64,000 bases of DNA from Wenyingzhuangia gilva. GTDB taxonomy: Bacteria > Bacteroidota > Bacteroidia > Flavobacteriales > Flavobacteriaceae. Within the stretch, counting starts at the first letter, position 1. Every line of letters starts with the position of its first letter. Location: NCBI RefSeq assembly GCF_030519655.1, contig NZ_JAUMIT010000001.1, positions 744,001-808,000 on the forward strand, in the 5' to 3' direction. The notes beneath the pieces were generated by a model that was not told the DNA's origin, searched no databases, and worked only from the letters and a program-made list of their open reading frames with translations. The translations under genes were made by a program, and so were the position numbers. Below are positions 16,984 through 25,707 of the stretch, in pieces.

Positions 16984-17094
16984 ATGATTCGATTGATTTT
17001 TATGTTAGCCCTTATCCACATTTTATATTATTTGGATGTTTTTAACGCAACCCTTTACAAACTTAAACATCTAACTACTAATAACCCTAAATAA
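16984..17094 (+). CDS. Possible 36-residue membrane peptide
   Basis: A short open frame with a hydrophobic first half (MLALIHILYYLDVF) and a polar tail, ending 7 bp before the next lipoprotein gene. Supporting it: position, membrane-like composition and Leu/Ile bias. Against it: no recognisable ribosome site and no known family. It could also be part of the leader of the following gene. Confidence 0.25.
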   Translation: MIRLIFMLALIHILYYLDVFNATLYKLKHLTTNNPK

Positions 17095-17101
17095 AAAAAT
17101 T

Positions 17102-17536
17102 ATGAAACTTATGAAACGTTTATTATTCATTTCAATTTTCGCGCTTTTTTTAACATCTTGTTTAAATGACGATGATGATTACAATCCTAATTATCATTTT
17201 GATACCATTCCAGTAGAATCAATAGACTTACCCGATTCTTTTGAATTAAACGAAGTTTACGATCTTACTATTAACTACAATTTACCAGACAGTTCTCATA
17301 CCTTTTATCAATTGTATTTTGAACACAACAACAAAGAAAGAATTGTGGCCGTGGTCACTTATGTAAATGAAGATGTAGCTGCGACAGGACCTGTGATTAA
17401 CAAAGATTACACCTTTAAATTAACAGCTTCTCAAAAAGATGAATACATCTTTAAAATTTGGAAAGGTAAAGACGAGAATGATGAAGATATTTACGAAACC
17501 ATTACAGTTCCAGTAGTAGATCCTAGTCAAAATTAA
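17102..17536 (+). CDS. Hypothetical lipoprotein
   Basis: A 144-residue protein with a lipoprotein signal (LFLTSC, Cys20) followed by an acidic LNDDDD run, as in many flavobacterial surface lipoproteins. The remainder (about 35-140) is strand-rich, with a Tyr/Asp pattern and FKLTASQKDEYIFKIW, suggesting a small immunoglobulin-like beta-sandwich. I do not recognise the family. It lies 27 bp upstream of the ECF sigma factor gene on the same strand and may be in the same transcript, so it could belong to an envelope-stress module. Confidence 0.65.
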   Translation: MKLMKRLLFISIFALFLTSCLNDDDDYNPNYHFDTIPVESIDLPDSFELNEVYDLTINYNLPDSSHTFYQLYFEHNNKERIVAVVTYVNEDVAATGPVINKDYTFKLTASQKDEYIFKIWKGKDENDEDIYETITVPVVDPSQN

Positions 17537-17563
17537 AACTATCTTAGTATAGTAATTTAATGT

Positions 17564-18103
17564 ATGGATATTAAAAAACTCATTAAAGAATGTCAGCAAA
17601 ACAAAACTCAATCGCAATCTAAGCTATATGAGTTGTTTGCTCCTAAACTTTATGCGGTTTGTTATAAATATTCACGCAATCAAGCAGAAGCTGAAGATAC
17701 TTTACATGATGGGTTTATTACCATTTTAAAAAAAATAAATCAATTTCAATACAAAGGATCTTTTGAAGGCTGGATGAAAAGAATTATAATCAACACGGCT
17801 CTTGAAAAATATAGAAAAGAAAAAGTTTTTCCTTTAATTTCCGAAGAAATTGAAGATGAAGTTGAGGTAGAAATTGATGAAGAAAACACTAGTATTGATG
17901 AGTTGTTAGCTTGTATTCAAAAACTACCTAATAGATACAGATTGGTTTTTAACCTTTATGTGTTAGATGGATATTCTCACAAAGAAATTGCTAAAATGCT
18001 AGAAATTTCTGAAGGAACCTCTAAATCAAATTTATCAAGAGCCAAAATGATTTTAAAAAAAGCATTAGAAAATAATCAGCAACAAAATCTGGACACAATA
18101 TAA
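17564..18103 (+). CDS. ECF-type RNA polymerase sigma factor
   Basis: A 179-residue sigma factor. Region 2 runs over about residues 20-90 (FAPKLYAVCYKYSRNQAEAEDTLHDGFI, GSFEGWMKRIIINTALEKYRKEK), then an acidic linker (EIEDEVEVEIDEE), then region 4 at about 118-165 (LPNRYRLVFNLYVLDGYSHKEIAKML, SKSNLSRAKMIL). It redirects RNA polymerase, usually in response to an envelope signal. Its stop codon shares its last base with the start of the next gene (TAATG), so the membrane-anchored partner is translationally coupled and is a good candidate regulator. No classical anti-sigma gene is adjacent. Confidence 0.93.
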   Translation: MDIKKLIKECQQNKTQSQSKLYELFAPKLYAVCYKYSRNQAEAEDTLHDGFITILKKINQFQYKGSFEGWMKRIIINTALEKYRKEKVFPLISEEIEDEVEVEIDEENTSIDELLACIQKLPNRYRLVFNLYVLDGYSHKEIAKMLEISEGTSKSNLSRAKMILKKALENNQQQNLDTI

Positions 18104-19410
18104 TGATGGAACCAAAAGACATAGAAAGATTGTTTCAGGAAAAACTAAAGGACTTGGAAATGACTCCAAACCCTGCGGTATGGAATAAAATTAAACAATC
18201 TATGACAACTCCAAAAAAATCTAGAAAAAGATTTATTTGGCTGTTTTCAGGTTCTGTTGCTGCATTATTAGTATTAAGTTTTTTCCTTTTTAACAATACT
18301 GATAAACATCCCGAAGTAGCATTTAAAAAGAAAATTAAAAAAGAGGTTGATAGTACCTTCACCACCAAAGACAACTTTAAAAAAGATGTAACACCAACTG
18401 TTGCGAACAATAACAACATTAACAAAAAAGAAAATACCAAGAATATAAATACTGTTTCTCCTAAAAAAAAGACACCTATTTATGTTGCTACCAATACTGA
18501 TAAAAGAACAAAAAATACAGCGTTTAAAAACACTCCATCAAACACTGCCATTGCAGCTACCGAAAATATAAAAGCAAACAAAAATGTAAATACTTCATCC
18601 AATAATACAAGTCAAAAAAGACCTTTGATAGATATTGCTAAAAAACAAGATTTGGCTGCTGTGGTAAAAAAAGAAACTCCAAACATTACAAATCACAAAA
18701 AACACTGGAGCATTGCCCCTGTGGTTTCAGAATTATTTTACAATACACTTTCTAACAAATCTCCTGTAGACAGTCGTTTGGACAATGCTGCTAAAAACGG
18801 AGAAAGCTCAACTTCTTTCGGATTAAAAATAGCGTATCAAGCTTCTAAAAAATGGAGAATTCAAACAGGAATACATCAAATAAGCATGGCACAAACCACT
18901 AAAAATGTAGCTGTAGCAAGCATTAGCAGAAATTCTTCTTTTACAAATTCTAGTCAAGCATTAAGTTCTCCTACTATCAATAACAGTAGTAACGAAATCA
19001 CTTTAACGAACTTACCATCAACAGACAATGAGTTAAGACAACTAAACAACAGTAACAATCAATTAAGACAAAGTTTTGGATATATAGAAATTCCTATTGA
19101 AGTCAACTATCAATTGTTTGAAACCAACAAATTACAATTCCACTTAGTAGGTGGCTTAAGTAGTCTTTTCTTAACTAACAATAACTTACAAATTGAAAAC
19201 CCAAATTATTCTTATTCAGACGGAGAAGCCACCAATTTAAACGAAGTTAACTTTAGTTTTAACCTTGGAACTGCTGTAGAATATCATTTTTCTAACAGTT
19301 GGTTTTTTAATTTGTCTCCTATGTTAAAAATGCAAACACAAACTTTTAGTAACACCAACAACAAACCCTATTTACTAGGCGTTTCTACAGGGCTTAATTA
19401 CAAGTTTTAA
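18103..19410 (+). CDS. Membrane-anchored protein with C-terminal outer-membrane barrel, sigma-factor partner
   Basis: A 435-residue protein. Residues 1-43 are cytoplasmic-looking and charged (DIERLFQEKLKDLEMTP, PAVWNKIKQSM), resembling the N-terminal helices of anti-sigma factors. One transmembrane helix follows (about 44-63), then a long Lys/Asn/Thr-rich linker (about 65-195), and a C-terminal strand-rich domain ending in LNYKF, as expected for an outer-membrane barrel. The gene overlaps the sigma factor stop by one base. This arrangement recurs in flavobacteria. It might join an inner-membrane anti-sigma segment to the outer membrane. The function is inferred from architecture only. Its stop overlaps that of the convergent SGNH gene. 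Confidence 0.7.
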   Translation: MMEPKDIERLFQEKLKDLEMTPNPAVWNKIKQSMTTPKKSRKRFIWLFSGSVAALLVLSFFLFNNTDKHPEVAFKKKIKKEVDSTFTTKDNFKKDVTPTVANNNNINKKENTKNINTVSPKKKTPIYVATNTDKRTKNTAFKNTPSNTAIAATENIKANKNVNTSSNNTSQKRPLIDIAKKQDLAAVVKKETPNITNHKKHWSIAPVVSELFYNTLSNKSPVDSRLDNAAKNGESSTSFGLKIAYQASKKWRIQTGIHQISMAQTTKNVAVASISRNSSFTNSSQALSSPTINNSSNEITLTNLPSTDNELRQLNNSNNQLRQSFGYIEIPIEVNYQLFETNKLQFHLVGGLSSLFLTNNNLQIENPNYSYSDGEATNLNEVNFSFNLGTAVEYHFSNSWFFNLSPMLKMQTQTFSNTNNKPYLLGVSTGLNYKF

Positions 19411-20144
19411 TTGGTCATTTTTTCTACAAACAAAGGCAGTAATCTTTTTACAAATTTCTCATAAGCAAAAGCAGACGGATGTAAATCATCGTCCGCTACT
19501 AATTCCGGATGCTCTAAACCTTGTTCCGTAATATCTGTAATATTTAAAAACGATACTCCTTTGTTAATACAATAATCTCTGGCAAATTTATTATAAGCTG
19601 CTATTTCTTCAGAAGCAGGAAAATTACTTCCATAAGGGGTGTAGGTATAATCTGGAATAGACAATACTACTAAATGATTAGCATTGTTATTTGCATACGT
19701 AATTGCTTTGTTAACCAATTCTGGAAACTCTCTTTCATACACCCCAAAAGAAGCTCCTTGAAACTGGTTGTTTACTCCAATCAACAGTGTTACGAAATTA
19801 TAATTTTCATCTATTTCTTGAGCCTCCAAAGAGTTTATTAAATTATTGGTTCTCCAACCTGTTTTAGCGACAATTTTTAAATCGATGGTTTTTATTTCAA
19901 AAAAATTACTCAATAATTTTTGTTTTAATTGCTCCGGAAAACTACAAGTATTACAAACGCTTTGACCAATGGTATAACTATCTCCTAAAGCTAAAATTTT
20001 ATAGTGACTATTTAAACCTAAACTATCACTTTCAACATCACCATCTATAGGATTATAAACAATTTCATCAGAAGTAATAGATTCACTACCACATCCAATG
20101 ACACAAAACAAAACTCCTAAAAATATAATTACTAACTTTCTCAT
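19407..20144 (-). CDS. SGNH/GDSL-family esterase lipoprotein
   Basis: A 245-residue lipoprotein (signal ending CVIGC, Cys18). SGNH blocks are visible: block I ALGDSYTIG (Ser nucleophile about 54), block III LLIGVNNQF (Asn of the oxyanion hole) and block V DDDLHPS (catalytic Asp and His). It is an envelope ester hydrolase; lipase, acetylesterase or acyl-protein thioesterase activity are all possible. Single gene, overlapping the stop codon of the convergent barrel gene by 4 bp. Confidence 0.85.
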   Translation of the reverse strand: MRKLVIIFLGVLFCVIGCGSESITSDEIVYNPIDGDVESDSLGLNSHYKILALGDSYTIGQSVCNTCSFPEQLKQKLLSNFFEIKTIDLKIVAKTGWRTNNLINSLEAQEIDENYNFVTLLIGVNNQFQGASFGVYEREFPELVNKAITYANNNANHLVVLSIPDYTYTPYGSNFPASEEIAAYNKFARDYCINKGVSFLNITDITEQGLEHPELVADDDLHPSAFAYEKFVKRLLPLFVEKMTN

Positions 20145-20176
20145 ACTTTACTTACGATGAAAAAATTAAAATGGTT

Positions 20177-20707
20177 TTAAAACTTAAATTTTTTAAACAA
20201 ATCCCAAAGCACGATTCCCGTAGTAACAGAAATATTTAAAGAATGTTTGGTTCCATATTGAGGAATTTCAATACAAAAATCAGAATGATTGATGACTTCT
20301 TGTTGAACCCCTTTTACCTCATTCCCCATCACAATAGCGTATTTTTGACTTGATTCAACTGCAAAGTCTTGTAATTTTACACTGTTTTCTGCCTGTTCAA
20401 TAGCACAAACCTTTACATTTTCGCTTTTTAATTTTTCAACCAAAGTCAAAGTATCTTCTACATATTCCCAATCTACAGAATCTGTTGCTCCCAAAGCTGT
20501 TTTGTGAATTTCTTTGTTTGGAGGTGTGGCTGTAATTCCACACAAATAAATTTTTTCAATCACAAATGCATCACTTGTTCTAAACACAGAACCAATATTG
20601 TTTAAACTTCTAATGTTGTCTAAAACTACAATTAAAGGAGTTTTATCTGTCGCTTTAAAAGCATCCACATCCAACCTATTTAATTCTTTGTTTTTTAGTT
20701 TACGCAT
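20177..20707 (-). CDS. SpoU/TrmH-family RNA 2'-O-methyltransferase
   Basis: About 176 residues from ATG at 20707; the longer frame to 20731 crosses a likely -7 box (TAATTTTG, 20729-20736). The SPOUT motifs are seen: motif 1 VVLDNIRSLNNIGSVFRTSDAF, motif 2 YAIVMGNEVKGVQQEV and motif 3 IPQYGTKHSLNISVTTGIVLWD. The last contains the knot that binds S-adenosylmethionine. It methylates ribose in tRNA or rRNA; the target is unknown. Divergent from mutS. Confidence 0.9.
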   Translation of the reverse strand: MRKLKNKELNRLDVDAFKATDKTPLIVVLDNIRSLNNIGSVFRTSDAFVIEKIYLCGITATPPNKEIHKTALGATDSVDWEYVEDTLTLVEKLKSENVKVCAIEQAENSVKLQDFAVESSQKYAIVMGNEVKGVQQEVINHSDFCIEIPQYGTKHSLNISVTTGIVLWDLFKKFKF

Positions 20708-20854
20708 TGTTTTGAATTTAAGAAGTGTCAAAATTAGCGTATTTATGCCAAAACTGATGAAATTGTCAATAGAACCTTGATAACTTTTTGACTTATCTTT
20801 CTTCCTTTTCCTTAAAAAATTTAATTTCGCTAAGAATCTAAAAAAATCAAACTA

Positions 20855-23467
20855 GTGGCTAAAACCAAAGCAAAAAAAGAAACTCCTTTAATGAAACAAT
20901 ACAACGGTATTAAGGCAAAGTATCCTGATGCGATGTTATTGTTTAGAGTAGGAGATTTTTACGAGACTTTTGGTACCGATGCCATTAAAGCTGCTAAAGT
21001 TTTAAATATTACTTTAACCAAACGTGGTGCAGGTAGCGATTCTGAAACAGCTTTGGCAGGATTTCCTCATCATTCTTTAAATACGTATTTACCAAAATTG
21101 GTAAAATCTGGGTTACGTGTGGCCATTTGTGATCAGTTAGAAGATCCTAAAATGACCAAAACGATTGTAAAACGTGGCGTTACAGAATTGGTTACTCCTG
21201 GGGTTGCCTTAAATGATGAAGTACTACAATCTAAAAACAACAACTTTTTAGCTGCTGTACATTTTGGAAAGAAAAATTTAGGAGTATCCTTTTTAGATAT
21301 TTCTACTGGAGAATTTTTAGCCGCTCAAGGAGATGCTGCTTACATAGATAAACTATTACAAAACTTTTCCCCCAGTGAAGTGTTGGTGGAAAAGAAAAAT
21401 AAGGTTTTATTTAACGAAACTTTTGGGGAGCGATTTCACACTTTTTATTTAGATGATTGGGTTTTTCAAATAGAATTTGCCACAGAAAGTTTATTAAATC
21501 ACTTTAAAGTAAATTCTTTAAAAGGATATGGAGTAGAAAATTTACCTGAAGGAATTATTTCTTCTGGGGCTATTTTATATTATTTATCTGAAACACAACA
21601 CAACCAATTAACCCATATTACTGCCATTCAGCGTGTTCACGAAAATGAATATGTTTGGATGGACAGATTTACGGTTCGTAATCTAGAATTATATCATTCT
21701 ACTAACGAAAATGCCGTTACTTTATTAAGTATTATCGATCAAACCAATTCCCCGATGGGAAGTCGTTTGTTAAAAAGATGGCTGGCTTTACCTTTGAAAG
21801 AACCCAATCAAATTATCAAAAGACATGAAGTAGTGAATTACTTTATGAATCATGATGATTTTTACCAAACCACACAATATCAAATCAAACAAATTAGTGA
21901 TATTGAACGTTTGATTTCTAAAGTAGCTACAGGGAAAATCAATCCCAGAGAAGTGGTTTATTTAAAACAGTCTTTAGATGCTATTATTCCCATTAAAAAA
22001 GCTGCTGAAGAAAGTGATAACATCACCTTAAAAACCATTGGAGAACAGTTGCAGGACTGTAGTTTATTAAGAGAAAAAATTGCCACTATTTTGGTAAATG
22101 ATGCTCCCGTAAACATCAACAAAGGAAATGCGATTGCTACAGGAGTTTCTGAAGAATTAGACGATTTAAGAAACATTTCTAATTCTGGTAAAGAATACTT
22201 AGACAATCTTGTAAAAAGAGAAACAGAAAAAACTGGAATTTCTTCATTAAAAATAGCCTTTAACAATGTTTTTGGATATTATATTGAAGTTAGAAACACT
22301 CATAAAGACAAGGTTCCAGAAAATTGGATTCGCAAACAAACTTTGGTAAATGCAGAGCGTTATATTACCGAAGAATTAAAAGAATACGAAACCAAAATTT
22401 TAGGAGCTGAAGAGAAAATAGCCTTATTAGAACAACAAATTTTTAATCAATTAATTCAGTTTTTAATAGATTATATTCAACCAATACAGCTAAACGCAAA
22501 CTTAATTGCTCAGTTAGATTGTTTATGTGGTTTTGCCACTTTGGCCATACAAAATAGCTACGTAAGACCAAGCATTGATGAGAGCACCGAAATTGAAATT
22601 AAAAACGGTCGTCATCCTGTAATTGAGAAACAATTGGCTTTTGGTGAAGAATATATTGCTAATGATATTATTCTAAACCGAAATCAACAACAAATTATTA
22701 TGATTACCGGACCAAACATGTCGGGTAAATCTGCCATTTTAAGACAAACAGCATTAATTGTTTTGTTGGCTCAAATGGGAAGTTATGTACCTGCACAACA
22801 AGCTAGAATTGGAGTTGTAGATAAAATATTTACACGAGTTGGAGCTAGTGATAACATTTCTATGGGAGAATCTACTTTTATGGTAGAAATGAATGAAACG
22901 GCTAGTATTTTGAACAACGTATCAGAACGCAGTTTGATTTTATTAGATGAAATTGGACGTGGTACCAGTACCTATGATGGAATTTCTATTGCTTGGGCTA
23001 TTGCAGAATATTTACATGAACATCCTAGTCAAGCAAAAACATTATTTGCTACTCATTATCACGAATTGAATGATATGGCCAGCACTTTTAATCGTATCAA
23101 GAACTTTAATGTATCTGTAAAAGAATTAAAAGATAAGGTTATCTTTTTGCGTAAACTTACTGCTGGTGGTAGCGAACATAGTTTTGGTATACATGTAGCA
23201 AAATTGGCTGGAATGCCACAAGCTGTAATTCACAGAGCGAACAAAATGTTAACTCAGCTAGAAAAAAGTCATGGATTAGAAAACAACAAAGCCAAGATCG
23301 AATCCGTAGGAAAAGAAGATGATTATCAGTTGAGTTTTTTTCAACTAGACGATCCTTTATTAGAAGGAATAAAAGAAGAAATTTTAGCGACGAACATTGA
23401 CAATCTTACACCCGTAGAAGCATTGATGAAGTTAAATGAAATTAAAAGAATGTTAATGGGTAAATAA
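20855..23467 (+). CDS. mutS: DNA mismatch repair protein MutS
   Basis: An 870-residue MutS with a GTG start. The mismatch-recognition Phe-x-Glu is in [10 protein letters not shown] (about 30-38). The ATPase shows Walker A GPNMSGKS (about 619-626), the MutS signature STFMVEM and Walker [15 protein letters not shown] (about 695-708), then FATHYHEL. It binds mispairs and recruits MutL. Length and domain order are those of standard MutS1. It leads a run of plus-strand genes (TRIC-like channel, SpoU methyltransferase, sensor kinase) spaced 3-7 bp apart, so the four may be one transcript. Confidence 0.97.
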   Translation: MAKTKAKKETPLMKQYNGIKAKYPDAMLLFRVGDFYETFGTDAIKAAKVLNITLTKRGAGSDSETALAGFPHHSLNTYLPKLVKSGLRVAICDQLEDPKMTKTIVKRGVTELVTPGVALNDEVLQSKNNNFLAAVHFGKKNLGVSFLDISTGEFLAAQGDAAYIDKLLQNFSPSEVLVEKKNKVLFNETFGERFHTFYLDDWVFQIEFATESLLNHFKVNSLKGYGVENLPEGIISSGAILYYLSETQHNQLTHITAIQRVHENEYVWMDRFTVRNLELYHSTNENAVTLLSIIDQTNSPMGSRLLKRWLALPLKEPNQIIKRHEVVNYFMNHDDFYQTTQYQIKQISDIERLISKVATGKINPREVVYLKQSLDAIIPIKKAAEESDNITLKTIGEQLQDCSLLREKIATILVNDAPVNINKGNAIATGVSEELDDLRNISNSGKEYLDNLVKRETEKTGISSLKIAFNNVFGYYIEVRNTHKDKVPENWIRKQTLVNAERYITEELKEYETKILGAEEKIALLEQQIFNQLIQFLIDYIQPIQLNANLIAQLDCLCGFATLAIQNSYVRPSIDESTEIEIKNGRHPVIEKQLAFGEEYIANDIILNRNQQQIIMITGPNMSGKSAILRQTALIVLLAQMGSYVPAQQARIGVVDKIFTRVGASDNISMGESTFMVEMNETASILNNVSERSLILLDEIGRGTSTYDGISIAWAIAEYLHEHPSQAKTLFATHYHELNDMASTFNRIKNFNVSVKELKDKVIFLRKLTAGGSEHSFGIHVAKLAGMPQAVIHRANKMLTQLEKSHGLENNKAKIESVGKEDDYQLSFFQLDDPLLEGIKEEILATNIDNLTPVEALMKLNEIKRMLMGK

Positions 23468-23470
23468 ATT

Positions 23471-24085
23471 ATGGATACAATTATAGAATACATTAACATT
23501 TCTGGTTCTTTTGTTTTTGCCGTTTCGGGAGCTTTAATTGCCATGAAAAAAAGACTAGATCCATTTGGAGTTTTAATTGTTGCCTTTATTACGGCTGTGG
23601 GTGGAGGAACCCTTAGAGATATTTTGATAGACAGACAGGTTTTTTGGCTCTACAACAACTCTATTATTTACTCAGTACTTATTGGAGCAACAGTTGCAAT
23701 GATTTTTAAATCTAAGATGAACTTTTTTACCAAGCCCATCTTTTTTTATGATGCTTTAGGTCTTGGATTGTTTTCTATTACAGGAGTTCAAATAGGACTA
23801 GAAGCAGACTTAAGCTCTTCTATTTGTATTTTACTAGGAACCGTTACAGGTGTGTTTGGAGGGGTTTTAAGAGATGTTGTAGTGAATAGAATTCCAGTAG
23901 TTTTTAAAAAAGAAATCTATGCTACTGCTAGTATATTGGGTGGCTTCTTGTATTTAGTTTTACTAAAATTAAATGTGCCAAATCCTTATTCACAAATTGT
24001 TCCTATACTTTTTATCATTATGATACGTTTAACTGCTGTATTCTTTAATATTTCACTTCCATCCATTTATAAAAGACAGATTTAA
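23471..24085 (+). CDS. TRIC/UPF0126 family membrane protein (YicG-like)
   Basis: A 204-residue inner-membrane protein with about six to seven helices in two internally repeated halves. Each half has the family motif: GGGTLRDILIDR (about 42-53) and GGVLRDVVVNR (about 129-139). In bacteria this is the trimeric intracellular cation channel family, permeable to potassium and other small ions. It starts 3 bp after mutS and may be translated from the same message. No link to repair is implied. Confidence 0.85.
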   Translation: MDTIIEYINISGSFVFAVSGALIAMKKRLDPFGVLIVAFITAVGGGTLRDILIDRQVFWLYNNSIIYSVLIGATVAMIFKSKMNFFTKPIFFYDALGLGLFSITGVQIGLEADLSSSICILLGTVTGVFGGVLRDVVVNRIPVVFKKEIYATASILGGFLYLVLLKLNVPNPYSQIVPILFIIMIRLTAVFFNISLPSIYKRQI

Positions 24086-24089
24086 AAAC

Positions 24090-24551
24090 ATGGTTAATAA
24101 TTTAGAACAAGGCTATTTTGGAATTGGTATTTACAACGGAAAAACTCCTGAAAACTTAGGAGTTCTTTGGAGATCTGCCCAAAATATGGGAGCTAGTTTT
24201 ATTTACACCATAGGAAACCGATATGCTAAGCAAGCCTGTGATACACATAAAGCTGTAGGAGCAATGCCCTATTTTCATTATGATAGTTTCGAAGAGTTTT
24301 ACAAACATCTACCTAAAAGCGCAGTATTGGTAGGGGTTGAATTAGATGATAAAGCAATTCCTCTAGAAACTTTTCAACATCCAAAAAGATGTGTATATTT
24401 ATTGGGAGCGGAGGATCACGGTTTGTCAAATGAAGCTATTGAGAAGTCTCACTTTTTAGTGAAATTTAAATCTACCTTAAGCTTAAACGTTGCGGTTGCA
24501 GGCAGTATTGTTATGTATGACAGAGGAGCTAAAACCCCCATAAACCTATAA
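24090..24551 (+). CDS. Short SpoU-family RNA methyltransferase
   Basis: A 153-residue protein consisting only of the SPOUT catalytic domain. Motif 1 is GKTPENLGVLWRSAQNMGA, motif 2 is CVYLLGAEDHGLSNEAI and motif 3 is LSLNVAVAGSIVMYD. The length matches TrmL- or TrmJ-like enzymes without an extra RNA-binding domain. It would methylate a ribose in tRNA; TrmL acts on position 34, but the target here cannot be settled. It lies 4 bp after the TRIC-like gene. Confidence 0.85.
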   Translation: MVNNLEQGYFGIGIYNGKTPENLGVLWRSAQNMGASFIYTIGNRYAKQACDTHKAVGAMPYFHYDSFEEFYKHLPKSAVLVGVELDDKAIPLETFQHPKRCVYLLGAEDHGLSNEAIEKSHFLVKFKSTLSLNVAVAGSIVMYDRGAKTPINL

Positions 24552-24558
24552 TAACTAA

Positions 24559-25704
24559 ATGAACTCTATTCTCCGTTTTATAAAGGCCAAACAAATATTA
24601 CTTTTACTCGCCATCGGTATTGTAGGTATTATTTTATGGAATACTTTTAAGTTTTTTAAAGAATTTCAAAGACAAGAAATTGTTAAAATGGAGATTTTAG
24701 CAGATGCTTATTTTCAATTTAACAAGGCAAAACCAGAGGATGATATTAGTTTATTGGTAAAAATCATAGAGAACAACACCTCTATCCCTATGCTTGTAAC
24801 AGATGATAAAGAAAATATTCTTTTAGATCAAAACATCTACTACGAAACAGAAGAAAAAAATCAAGTTTTAAAAGAAAAGCTAAAGGAGATGAAAAGTTTA
24901 CACCCTCCTATAGAAATAAATATTTCGGAAACTAAAAGTCAATATATATACTATTCTCATTCCGAAGTATTAAATAAACTTAGGTTTTATCCATTAGCAT
25001 TGGTTCTTATTTTTATTGTGTTTTTATTTATTATTTATGCCGTATTTAACGCTTCTTCTATCTCAGAAAAAAACAAACTATGGAGTGGTATGGCTAAAGA
25101 AACTGCTCATCAAATAGGAACTCCTTTATCTTCTTTGTTAGGATGGGTAGAAATTTTACGAACTGAAAATGTGAATCCTACTTATGTTAGTGAAATTGAA
25201 AAGGATGTAGAACATCTAAATATTATTGCCAATCGTTTTTCTAAAATAGGTTCTAAACCTAAGCTTGAACTTCACGACCCATCAGAAATTATAGAAAACA
25301 CCATTAAGTATTTTAAAATACGTACTTCTAAAAACATTGTGTTTAACTACAACAAACCTTTTGAAGAAGTTAAAATTATGCTTAACAAAGACCTTTTTGG
25401 ATGGGTGCTTGAAAACATCATAAAAAATGCTATTGATGCCATGCAAGGTAAAGGAAATATTGATATTCAATTAATCAACAATAATTCTGGGATTCAAATA
25501 TTAATTACAGACACTGGTAAAGGAATTCCTAAAAATCTTCATAAAAAAATATTTGAACCAGGTTTTACCACTAAAACAAGGGGTTGGGGATTAGGACTTT
25601 CTTTAACCAAAAGAATCATCAACAAATACCACAAAGGAAAAATATTTGTAAAACAGTCACAAAAACATACGGGAAGTACCTTTCAAATTAACATCCCTAA
25701 GTAA
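24559..25704 (+). CDS. Membrane sensor histidine kinase
   Basis: A 381-residue kinase. Two membrane helices (about 10-30 and 142-163) flank a sensor region of about 110 residues. The HisKA phospho-acceptor is in AKETAHQIGTPLSS (His about 183). The ATPase follows with the N box ENIIKNAIDAM, G1 DTGKGIP, F box FEPGFTTK and G2 WGLGLSL. No HAMP domain is evident and no response regulator is adjacent, so it is an orphan kinase here; the AHQIGTPLSS type is common in flavobacteria. The signal is unknown. Confidence 0.88.
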   Translation: MNSILRFIKAKQILLLLAIGIVGIILWNTFKFFKEFQRQEIVKMEILADAYFQFNKAKPEDDISLLVKIIENNTSIPMLVTDDKENILLDQNIYYETEEKNQVLKEKLKEMKSLHPPIEINISETKSQYIYYSHSEVLNKLRFYPLALVLIFIVFLFIIYAVFNASSISEKNKLWSGMAKETAHQIGTPLSSLLGWVEILRTENVNPTYVSEIEKDVEHLNIIANRFSKIGSKPKLELHDPSEIIENTIKYFKIRTSKNIVFNYNKPFEEVKIMLNKDLFGWVLENIIKNAIDAMQGKGNIDIQLINNNSGIQILITDTGKGIPKNLHKKIFEPGFTTKTRGWGLGLSLTKRIINKYHKGKIFVKQSQKHTGSTFQINIPK

Positions 25705-25707
25705 ATA

